From: an uncultured Porphyromonas sp.
GTDB lineage: Bacteria; Bacteroidota; Bacteroidia; Bacteroidales; Porphyromonadaceae
Direction: 5' to 3'
Assembly: GCA_900548415.1 (NCBI GenBank)
Contig: URKO01000055.1
Coordinates: 1 to 7,120 of the forward strand
DNA length: 7,120 bases
The position numbers and the translations under genes were made by a program. The notes beneath the pieces were generated by a model. It made no database searches, had not been told where the DNA came from, and worked only from the letters and a program-made list of their open reading frames with translations. Below are positions 1-5,359 of this stretch, in pieces (position 1 is the first letter of the stretch; each line of letters opens with the position of its first letter).

Positions 1-1509
1 CTAGAAAACTGGCGAATGCTATGTAATATGCTGGGCATAGCTCTCACAGGCTGGCTACTCACGGCATTCATACCATGGCGAGTGGCTAGAAGGATCTGGA
101 TAGGAGTCCTCTTAGGGGGACTCCTGGTGATGCACCTCACTGATTGGTTTCTAGTAGAGACCTACCAGATGCCGTTCAACGATGTAATTATAGAGCCCTT
201 GATGGCGACTAATCCAGAGGAAGCACAAGGCTTCTTAACCTCTATGCATATAGACTGGCTGTCGTTACTTACAGAGTGTGCCCTACTGGTACTCGCTCTA
301 ACCCTCTCAATCGCTCTCCCCTATGCTATTAGAGAGCTGCACAAGTTAAGTAACCAGTCGAGACGCTTCCATTGTGGAGTGCAATGGGCAGTGGGTGCTA
401 TCCTACTAATTGTGAGCATCTCTCATGTCGCAAACATGATAAGCCACTACAACCATAATGATCCAATTTATGAGATACTCACCTCAGCGGAGCGAATCTG
501 TGTGGCGCAAGGCTTGGCACAGCGACAGATAGCTCAGAGTGGTCTGAACTACCATATCGCACGACCTAAGGCAGGATCAGTCTCCTCAAGTGCTCTGCAA
601 AAGGAGCCACACAACGTAGTAATCGTATGGGTTGATGAACTTTACGCGCAATTGATGCATTGCTATGACCCTCAAGTAGATGAGAACACACCACTCTTAG
701 ATAAGTTGATAGACACAGGAGCCATTCTTCGCTCGGATAGTACTTATGCGGCTTCTGATAATCTTGGACTATCTAAGGCTTGGACTTTTAGCCTTTGCCC
801 TAAGGGGTCTACAGAGAGTTGGGATAGACACCCCTCGATCTATGGTATACTACGAGAAGCTGGCTATGACTCCTACTGGGTGAGCAATTATCCTCGAGTG
901 GGTATAGGGCTAGACGTAACCCCTCAGTTAGCCCTAGACTGCGATCGCTCCTACCACACCAATCTACGGACAGGGCTAGAGACCAAGACGGCGCGCCACA
1001 CCTACGATGGAGATGTACTAAAGCATTTACACCGTGCAGAGGAGCGTCCACTCGTCTCCACAATACATCTAGTGGGGAGTGCCACCAACATTTGGTATAG
1101 AGTACCAGAGGAGTTTACCCCTTTTAATCGAAACACCATTGACCCGCCCACGGAGCTAGATGGCGACAGTAGGGACAACCTAGCTCAGTACTACAACTTA
1201 GTCTCCTATGAAGACTATATCTTTAAGGAGATAATTGATTACTATGCCGAGACCCCATCAGTTATTCTCTTTCTTTCTACGTCTGGAGCCTTTGGCGAGT
1301 GGCATCCATATCGATCAGATCAGATCCCTAAAGGGAGCATCGGACAAGTACTTTTCTTAGCCTACGTATCGCCTCTTATGGAGCGCCAGTATCCAAGAGT
1401 TAAGTCTTATCTAGAAGAGCTGTGCTCCAGACCGTTTAACCTTGGAGACTTTGCCCCACAGCTCTGTAAGCTCCTCGGAATCACGTATCAACCACAAACA
1501 TCATGCTGA
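1..1509 (+). CDS. EptA/CptA-like phosphoethanolamine transferase family membrane protein, 5'-partial, probable pseudoenzyme
   Basis: The frame is open from base 1 through the ATG at 16, so the true start may lie upstream. Residues are numbered from that ATG (497 aa visible). About four hydrophobic segments (roughly 6-20, 26-46, 80-104, 122-140) precede a periplasmic alkaline-phosphatase-fold domain from about residue 199. This is the layout of enzymes that move phosphoethanolamine from phosphatidylethanolamine to lipid A or core sugars. Landmarks that align are NVVIVWVDE (family NVVLVIGES), YDGDVL (YDxxLL), IHLVGSA (HxxGSH), YRVPEEF, FLSTSGA (YxSDHGE) and FNLGDFAPQL near the end. The catalytic positions are changed: metal Glu is Asp207, nucleophile Thr is Asp248, the GSH His is Ala356, and the DH of SDHGE is Thr422-Ser423. 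The family is clear, but phosphotransfer activity is unlikely. There is no frameshift or internal stop. The gene overlaps the next by 7 nt, which suggests co-transcription. Confidence 0.8.
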   Translation, partial: LENWRMLCNMLGIALTGWLLTAFIPWRVARRIWIGVLLGGLLVMHLTDWFLVETYQMPFNDVIIEPLMATNPEEAQGFLTSMHIDWLSLLTECALLVLALTLSIALPYAIRELHKLSNQSRRFHCGVQWAVGAILLIVSISHVANMISHYNHNDPIYEILTSAERICVAQGLAQRQIAQSGLNYHIARPKAGSVSSSALQKEPHNVVIVWVDELYAQLMHCYDPQVDENTPLLDKLIDTGAILRSDSTYAASDNLGLSKAWTFSLCPKGSTESWDRHPSIYGILREAGYDSYWVSNYPRVGIGLDVTPQLALDCDRSYHTNLRTGLETKTARHTYDGDVLKHLHRAEERPLVSTIHLVGSATNIWYRVPEEFTPFNRNTIDPPTELDGDSRDNLAQYYNLVSYEDYIFKEIIDYYAETPSVILFLSTSGAFGEWHPYRSDQIPKGSIGQVLFLAYVSPLMERQYPRVKSYLEELCSRPFNLGDFAPQLCKLLGITYQPQTSC

Positions 1510-2714
1510 CCGAAGCACTTCAGCAGACGCTGGAGGCCTTTATGGAGTACCTGCGACTGGAGCGAAACGCCTCGCCGCTCACGCTCACCACCTACCGCCC
1601 CGCCATCACCTCCTATATGGAGTGTGCCCTGGAGCTGGCCAGCGATGAGTGGCAGCCTGGTGATGCCGATCGAGATCTAGTACGCAACTGGATCATGCAG
1701 CAGATGGACAACGAGCTGACCAGCACGACGGTCAACAAGAATCTGAGCGCCGTCAAGTCCTTCTACAAGTATCTCCAGCTACGAGGCCTCATCGACGACA
1801 ACCCGACCCGCTATCTGCGAGGGCCCAAGCGAGAGCACACACTCCCCTCCTTCCTCACACAGGCCCAGATAGAGGATGCACTAGAGACGATCTCGACCGA
1901 TCCCGAGGACTTTCTCGCGGTACGCAATCGGCTCATCATAGAGACTATCTACCAGACAGGCCTGCGCCGTGCTGAGGTGGCTAGCCTAGAGACGCAGCAA
2001 GTCGACCTCGCCTCCATGTCTCTACGCGTGGTGGGTAAGGGGCGCAAGGAGCGTATCGTACCCTTTGGAGAGGCCCTAAAAGAGCAAATGAAGGCTTATC
2101 TCACATTAAAGGAGCAAAAAGTGGGTCAGTCTCGTTATTTTTTTGTTACTTTGAAGTGCAGACCGCTCTCAGGAGCTGACGTCTATCAAGTGGTACACAA
2201 AGCACTCGATGTAGTGCCAGGCTTGCCCCGCAGAGGAGCTCACACGCTGAGACACTCCTTTGCTACTGAGATGCTCAATGCTGGAGCTCCGATCACCTCC
2301 ATCAAAGAGCTACTAGGGCATAGCAACCTAGATACGACCACTCGATACACGCACACCTCCTTCGAGCAGCTCAAACAATTGTATCACGCTCACCCTAGAG
2401 CACAAAATCAAGTATCACCTATGATTAACGTACACATCCAGTCTCTACAGTTTGATGCCAGTGAGGCACTCCAAGAGTTTGCAAAAAAGAAGATCGATCG
2501 CCTTGCACGCTTTGACGACACCATTAGCAAAGCTGAGGTCACGCTGCGACTAGACAAGTCAAACGCTACCCAAGGTAAGATAGCCGCCATCCGCCTCATA
2601 GTGCCAGGCTATGATCACTACGCTGAGAAGGGAGCAGCTTCCTTTGAGGAGGCTATCGATGAGGCTATCGATGCGCTCAAGCGTCAGATAGATCGCGCTA
2701 AGGCAAATAAATAG
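1503..2714 (+). CDS. xerC: XerC/XerD-type tyrosine recombinase fused in frame to an HPF/RaiA ribosome hibernation factor
   Basis: A 403-aa frame starts at the ATG overlapping the upstream stop (ATGCTGA). Residues 1-300 form a full-size Xer recombinase. An N-terminal SAM-like core-binding domain spans about 5-105 (EYLRLERNAS, NKNLSAVKSFYKYL). The catalytic domain has the complete active site: Arg155 (TGLRRAEV), Lys179 (VGKGRKERIVP), His247 and Arg250 (HTLRHSFA), His273 (LGHSNL) and Tyr282 (RYTH). Such enzymes usually resolve chromosome dimers at dif. The Xer part ends with HPRAQ, the usual C-terminus, and only about six residues later Met307 begins a complete short HPF/RaiA domain of 97 aa, which binds the 30S decoding region and stores inactive ribosomes. 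Elsewhere in Bacteroidetes these are, to my knowledge, adjacent separate genes. Met307 (ATG at 2421) could still serve as an independent start. GC falls sharply near position 2090. Confidence 0.9.
   Translation: MLTEALQQTLEAFMEYLRLERNASPLTLTTYRPAITSYMECALELASDEWQPGDADRDLVRNWIMQQMDNELTSTTVNKNLSAVKSFYKYLQLRGLIDDNPTRYLRGPKREHTLPSFLTQAQIEDALETISTDPEDFLAVRNRLIIETIYQTGLRRAEVASLETQQVDLASMSLRVVGKGRKERIVPFGEALKEQMKAYLTLKEQKVGQSRYFFVTLKCRPLSGADVYQVVHKALDVVPGLPRRGAHTLRHSFATEMLNAGAPITSIKELLGHSNLDTTTRYTHTSFEQLKQLYHAHPRAQNQVSPMINVHIQSLQFDASEALQEFAKKKIDRLARFDDTISKAEVTLRLDKSNATQGKIAAIRLIVPGYDHYAEKGAASFEEAIDEAIDALKRQIDRAKANK
2421..2714 (+). other. hpf: HPF/RaiA domain with a possible independent start
   Basis: From the ATG at 2421 the frame encodes MINVHIQSLQFDASEALQEF and continues to the stop, 97 aa, the full length of a short-form hibernation promoting factor. 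The order is typical: a first beta strand, a helix with a basic stretch (KKKIDRLARF), further strands (KAEVTLRL, KIAAIRLIVPGY), the YAEKGAASFEEAIDEAIDAL helix, and a basic tail. The family binds the small subunit across the A and P sites and silences ribosomes in stationary phase. No stop separates it from the recombinase. Whether it is made only as part of the fusion, also by internal initiation, or released by proteolysis cannot be read from the sequence. No ribosome binding motif is visible, but Bacteroidetes rarely use one. Confidence 0.75.
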
Positions 2715-2718
2715 TTGC

Positions 2719-2815
2719 GGTGAGTAGTAGATAGTGAGTAGCGGGTCCTCGCTAGCGACTAGAGCTGATTAGAGCTTAGAGGAAGGGACTCCCTATCCAC
2801 TATCTACTACGCACT
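2719..2815. repeat. Long imperfect inverted repeat (hairpin) after xerC-hpf
   Basis: The arms GTAGTAGATAGTG (2724-2736) and CACTATCTACTAC (2798-2810) are perfect complements. Pairing continues inward through GTAG (2738-2741) and GGGTCCT (2743-2749) against 2785-2796, with single mismatches and G-U pairs, and outward for a few base pairs, giving a stem of about 30 pairs around a loop of about 30 nt. It begins 4 nt after the stop codon and lies before the tRNA promoter. It probably ends or stabilises the upstream transcript, but there is no T-tract. The GTAG/ATAG-rich arms look like a dispersed intergenic palindrome, which I cannot verify here. Confidence 0.6.
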
Positions 2816-2861
2816 ATCACACTCTTGGTACGCACTTTTTGAAAAGAAAGTTGCCCGAAAG

Positions 2862-2893
2862 TTTGGGGGTTTCCAAAATAGTTCGTACATTTG
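2862..2893 (+). promoter_or_regulatory. Bacteroidetes-type promoter of the tRNA-Tyr/tRNA-Gly unit
   Basis: TTTG at 2862-2865 and TACATTTG at 2886-2893 are separated by 20 bp. This matches the Bacteroidetes -33/-7 consensus (TTTG, then TAnnTTTG). The predicted transcript starts near 2900, about 70 nt before tRNA-Tyr, which leaves a leader that must be processed away. Confidence 0.75.
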
Positions 2894-2967
2894 CACTCAG
2901 TTTGTGATGCCATTCATCTCTCTCAAGCGTGAGAAGTGCCTTGGCCACACAGATCGAAACAGCAATC

Positions 2968-3050
2968 GGGCAGTTACCAGAGTGGCCAAATGGGGCTGAC
3001 TGTAACTCAGCTGGCGCAAGCCTACGGTGGTTCGAATCCATCACTGCCCA
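2968..3050 (+). tRNA. tRNA-Tyr (anticodon GTA)
   Basis: The acceptor strands GGGCAGT (2968-2974) and ACTGCCC (3043-3049) pair fully, with discriminator A at 3050. The anticodon stem GCTGA/TCAGC (2995-2999/3007-3011) closes the loop CTGTAAC, giving anticodon GTA at 3002-3004. A long class II variable arm follows, as expected for bacterial tRNA-Tyr. The T arm has the TTCGAAT loop (3031-3037). CCA is not encoded, so the CCA-adding enzyme must supply it. It is the first tRNA of a two-tRNA transcript. Confidence 0.95.
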
Positions 3051-3132
3051 CGATAAGGTCTACGTCAGTCTACGTCTTCAAGCGACTCAGTCTACCAACC
3101 ATGGTCAGGCTATAGATAAGGTCGCTAAGTAT

Positions 3133-3205
3133 GCGGAAGTAGCTCAGTTGATAGAGCATCAGCCTTCCAAGCTGAGGGTCGCGGGTTTGAGCCCCGTCTT
3201 CCGCT
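3133..3205 (+). tRNA. tRNA-Gly (anticodon TCC)
   Basis: The acceptor GCGGAAG (3133-3139) pairs with CTTCCGC (3198-3204), with discriminator T at 3205. The anticodon stem TCAGC/GCTGA closes the loop CTTCCAA, giving anticodon TCC at 3166-3168, which reads GGA and GGG codons. The T loop TTTGAGC departs slightly from the usual TTCGANC. CCA is not encoded. It lies 82 nt after tRNA-Tyr and shares its promoter and terminator. Confidence 0.95.
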
Positions 3206-3226
3206 CTAAGGTGAATAAACGATGGG

Positions 3227-3250
3227 TAGAGTGGCACTTGTGTCGCTCTA
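3227..3250 (+). other. Small hairpin after tRNA-Gly
   Basis: TAGAGTGGC (3227-3235) pairs with GTCGCTCTA (3242-3250) through two G-U pairs. It sits 21 nt after tRNA-Gly and before the stronger hairpin at 3277-3317. It could be a 3' processing or stabilising structure. The element CGCTCTA inside it also recurs at 3202 and 3304. Confidence 0.4.
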
Positions 3251-3276
3251 TCTTCGTATCTGTAGGTAGCCTACAA

Positions 3277-3317
3277 ACAACAATAGAGCGGTAACCAAGT
3301 TATCGCTCTATTGTTGT
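3277..3317 (+). terminator. Strong hairpin ending the tRNA-Tyr/tRNA-Gly transcript
   Basis: ACAACAATAGAGCG (3277-3290) and CGCTCTATTGTTGT (3304-3317) are perfect 14-bp complements, and a few inner pairs extend the stem. The region after the stem is GTTATAAGG, so a T-tract is essentially absent. Its position and stability make it the probable end of the tRNA transcript, but the mechanism is uncertain. Confidence 0.65.
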
Positions 3318-3321
3318 GTTA

Positions 3322-3369
3322 TAAGGTATTGCTTCTAGAAGAGATTTGCCGTAAGAAGCAATGGCCTTA
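3322..3369. terminator. Hairpin at the 3' end of the C69 dipeptidase gene
   Basis: ATTGCTTCT (3328-3336) pairs perfectly with AGAAGCAAT (3354-3362), and TAAGG (3322-3326) with CCTTA (3365-3369) across a small bulge. It starts 10 nt beyond the stop codon of the minus-strand gene and lies between convergent units. It probably serves the leftward dipeptidase transcript and may also stop rightward read-through from the tRNAs. Confidence 0.55.
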
Positions 3370-3378
3370 CTCTACTGG

Positions 3379-4821
3379 CTAAGCTCCGTGGAAGAGGTAC
3401 TCGGCCTGTATGTCGCGGGTCATCTGCGTGAAGAGCTCCTCGATCAGAGCATCAGCCACATCGAGTGCATGCCACAAGATAGTGTCCGAAGCTTCTTGTA
3501 GCATATCCTGCGCAGCGTGCGTCATGCCCTTGTCTAGCATGTGACAGTAGCGACGCTGTATCTCCTCAATGCGCTCATCGCACTCCATCTCGAAGGCGTG
3601 GTAGCGAGCCTTGATCAGCGGAGCATACTTATTATAGTTCGTCATACCGAGCACCTGCACCTTGCGGAAGGTCCAGTAAGCCGACTCCTGTGAAGACTCT
3701 CCCCCACCCCGTGTATAAGGCTCTGGGTAAGAGGTCACACCCTGGAAGAGCGGTACGAAGAGACCTAGATCAGCCATACCTAGACAAACGTGGTTGATGC
3801 GTCCGACAGCTACAGGGAGCTTAGGCTGCACCTGTAGGATGTGCGTCTGCGTAGTACGGAAGATAGAGACAGGGCGGTACACCTCGTGCGGATTGCTGTG
3901 GAGGTAAGGGTCATGCTCCGTGCCGTCGTAGTGAAAGCGGAAGGCGTGGCGCATAGCCTCCATCGTGATCGGCTTCTCAGCCTTAGCATAGACGGGGAAG
4001 TTGTTGACAGCCACATCTTGCTTCATCGCAGGGGTAAACATCTGCTGGAGTCCCCAGACGCGTGGATAGTTGTACGTCGTGTCTAGCTCCACGTCACGGA
4101 TGTAAGCTTTGTGAAAGTCAAAGGCTCCCTCCTTCGGATCATACAGTCCATGCTCCTGGGCAAACTCGATGAGGTCGCTGGATGCCATAAAGTGCTCCTT
4201 GTCCTTGGGATCATACTGGCGGAAGCGGCTCTGATTACCCGTGACGAAGTACTGCTCCTCAGGGATGCGACAAGCTAGCCAGCGGTGCCCCGAGGCGGTC
4301 TCTAGATACCATATCTCATCGCTATCGACGAAGCCAATGCCAAAGCCCTCGCTGACGCCATACTCCTCGATAAGCTTGCCGAGACGCTCCACGCCCTCAC
4401 GAGCCGTGTGGATGTATGGGAGGACGATGTTGAAGACTGAGTTCTCAGCCACGCCATCCTCTACTAGGGGATCGACAGCCAGTGCAGCATCGCTGCTAAA
4501 GATAGACTCCGTAGCACTCATGCCGACACCCGACTCGTTGAAGCCCGCACTTCCCCAGTGACCTTTCAAGTGGTAGGGAGGTAGAGCCGAGTAGCTCTGC
4601 GCTTCGCCAGGCAAGTCGCAAGCGAAGGGGCTATCGAATGCGTCAAAGCGCATCGGATCGACCGAGCCAGGCTCCCCTGGACGATAGATCGTGAGGTTCT
4701 TAGCAAACATAGCGTCCCAGTCTTCTGAGCGCGCTACGATGCGTGATCCATCAGCACTCATCCGACTGCCGACGATGATGGTCGTACACTCAGAGGGTAG
4801 ATTAGAATTCTTCTTGTTCAT
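3379..4821 (-). CDS. C69-family dipeptidase (PepD-like Ntn hydrolase)
   Basis: This 480-aa protein is of usual family length. Peptidase family C69 enzymes cleave dipeptides using an N-terminal-nucleophile fold. The expected motif ECTTIIVG lies at residues 11-18, with Cys12 as the predicted nucleophile after removal of the first 11 residues. DGSRIVARSEDW (24-35) follows, carrying the conserved Arg31 and Asp34. Further family features are WGSAGFNESGVGMSATES, EGFGIGFVDSDEIWYLET with GHRWLA, VTGNQSRF, and a central HPYLHSN/EVYRPVSIFRT-like region near 305-330. The start gives only an 11-residue propeptide with no hydrophobic stretch, so unlike many Bacteroidetes C69 proteins this one appears cytoplasmic. 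It would act in peptide catabolism, which fits an asaccharolytic lifestyle (inference). It is a single gene with its own promoter at 4854-4861 and a 3' hairpin. Exact substrate preference is unknown. Confidence 0.93.
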   Translation of the reverse strand: MNKKNSNLPSECTTIIVGSRMSADGSRIVARSEDWDAMFAKNLTIYRPGEPGSVDPMRFDAFDSPFACDLPGEAQSYSALPPYHLKGHWGSAGFNESGVGMSATESIFSSDAALAVDPLVEDGVAENSVFNIVLPYIHTAREGVERLGKLIEEYGVSEGFGIGFVDSDEIWYLETASGHRWLACRIPEEQYFVTGNQSRFRQYDPKDKEHFMASSDLIEFAQEHGLYDPKEGAFDFHKAYIRDVELDTTYNYPRVWGLQQMFTPAMKQDVAVNNFPVYAKAEKPITMEAMRHAFRFHYDGTEHDPYLHSNPHEVYRPVSIFRTTQTHILQVQPKLPVAVGRINHVCLGMADLGLFVPLFQGVTSYPEPYTRGGGESSQESAYWTFRKVQVLGMTNYNKYAPLIKARYHAFEMECDERIEEIQRRYCHMLDKGMTHAAQDMLQEASDTILWHALDVADALIEELFTQMTRDIQAEYLFHGA

Positions 4822-4853
4822 AGTAGTTGTGTCTTGATGTATTACTCTAGAGA

Positions 4854-4861
4854 CAAAGGTA
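4854..4861 (-). promoter_or_regulatory. Probable -7 element for the C69 dipeptidase
   Basis: On the minus strand this reads TACCTTTG, a full match to TAnnTTTG. Transcription would begin around 4847, about 26 nt before the ATG at 4821. No clear TTG lies 19-21 bp upstream, so the -33 box is weak or missing. Confidence 0.55.
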
Positions 4862-4952
4862 CCTATTTTACTTCACTTGAGATAGTCCCCTGAATACCCA
4901 CTCTCAGTGAGTTTTTTTTCTGTGGGGAGGCTCTCATATCAGAAAAAAGCAT

Positions 4953-4960
4953 TACCTTTG
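4953..4960 (+). promoter_or_regulatory. Probable -7 element for the CAT-anticodon tRNA
   Basis: TACCTTTG matches TAnnTTTG exactly and is followed by GCAC, as at the other tRNA promoter in this window. The -33 position lacks a clear TTG. Transcription would start near 4967, leaving a leader of about 105 nt before the tRNA. This promoter is divergent from that of the dipeptidase, about 90 bp away. The T8 run at 4912-4919 lies between the two. Confidence 0.6.
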
Positions 4961-5072
4961 CACCACGACAGAGCGAACGGCACTTTCCTGCCACTAGGAA
5001 TACAGGCCACTAGCTCTGAAGTAAAGCTCCTCAGAGCCAACAAAGAGACATGCCTCAGAAGGCTAGATCTCG

Positions 5073-5149
5073 GGTCCTATAGCTCAGTTGGTTAGAGCAC
5101 CTGACTCATAATCAGGGAGTCCTTGGTTCAAGCCCAAGTGGGACCACCA
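5073..5149 (+). tRNA. tRNA with CAT anticodon, probably tRNA-Ile2 (alternatively elongator tRNA-Met), CCA encoded
   Basis: The acceptor GGTCCTA (5073-5079) pairs with TGGGACC (5139-5145) through one G-U pair. Discriminator A (5146) and an encoded CCA (5147-5149) follow. The D arm is GCTC/GAGC, and the anticodon stem CCTGA/TCAGG closes CTCATAA with CAT at 5107-5109. The T arm is CTTGG TTCAAGC CCAAG. The first pair is a normal G-C, so it is not an initiator. C4-G69 and C5-G68 in the acceptor stem resemble the pairs that TilS recognises in E. coli tRNA-Ile2 (lysidine at C34), which favours Ile2 decoding AUA. The E. coli elongator Met tRNA lacks these pairs. The tRNA call itself is certain; the amino-acid identity is inferred. 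Confidence 0.93.
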
Positions 5150-5178
5150 CGATGCGTACTGTGCATCCATTCACCTAG

Positions 5179-5222
5179 CGAGTGCAATCCAATAATTGTT
5201 TGGGTTGCACTCGTTTGTTTTT
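5179..5222 (+). terminator. Intrinsic terminator after the CAT tRNA
   Basis: CGAGTGCAATCCA (5179-5191) pairs with TGGGTTGCACTCG (5201-5213) with a single G-U pair and a 9-nt loop. TTTGTTTTT follows directly. This is a textbook stem plus T-tract, ending the single-tRNA transcript 30 nt after the encoded CCA. Confidence 0.9.
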
Positions 5223-5246
5223 ACAAGGGTTACAGAGGGTGAGCGG

Positions 5247-5276
5247 TTGTGCCGATTGCTATTTTCAGTACTTTTG
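5247..5276 (+). promoter_or_regulatory. Promoter of the beta-helix lipoprotein gene
   Basis: TTG (5247-5249) and TACTTTTG (5269-5276) are spaced by 19 bp, matching the Bacteroidetes -33/-7 pattern. Transcription would start near 5283, leaving about 77 nt of leader before the ATG at 5360. The GTG at 5249, which extends the frame upstream, falls inside this promoter and so cannot be the start of a transcript made from it. Confidence 0.65.
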
Positions 5277-5359
5277 CCCATAGGAGCGTAGTTGCAAATG
5301 GCTCAGCGACCTTGAGTTCGCTTTGCTCCACACTTTCTACCCAAGATTACCACTGCCCG

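Noticed and set aside
2138..2145. T7 run in xerC as a frameshift or slippage site
   Set aside because: The frame on both sides encodes continuous recombinase sequence (RYFFVTLK), so no shift is needed.
2715..2967. A dif site for the recombinase
   Set aside because: The palindrome here is much longer than the 28-bp, two-11-bp-arm design of dif, and nothing in the window fits that design.
2817..3044. Minus-strand frame encoding MMDSNHRRLAPAELQSAPFG
   Set aside because: It is the antisense of tRNA-Tyr, a well-known kind of spurious ORF. The region is fully explained by a promoter and tRNA.
2929..3294. Plus-strand frame of 121 aa across both tRNAs
   Set aside because: It reads through tRNA-Tyr and tRNA-Gly (PEWPNGADCNSAG is tRNA-Tyr translated), so it is not a gene.
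4903..4920. CTCAGTGAG followed by T8 as a terminator
   Set aside because: The stem is only 3-4 bp and no transcript is expected to end there between two divergent promoters.
4907..5095. Plus-strand 62-aa frame
   Set aside because: It begins in the T8 tract, spans the tRNA promoter and ends inside the CAT tRNA. It has no family features.
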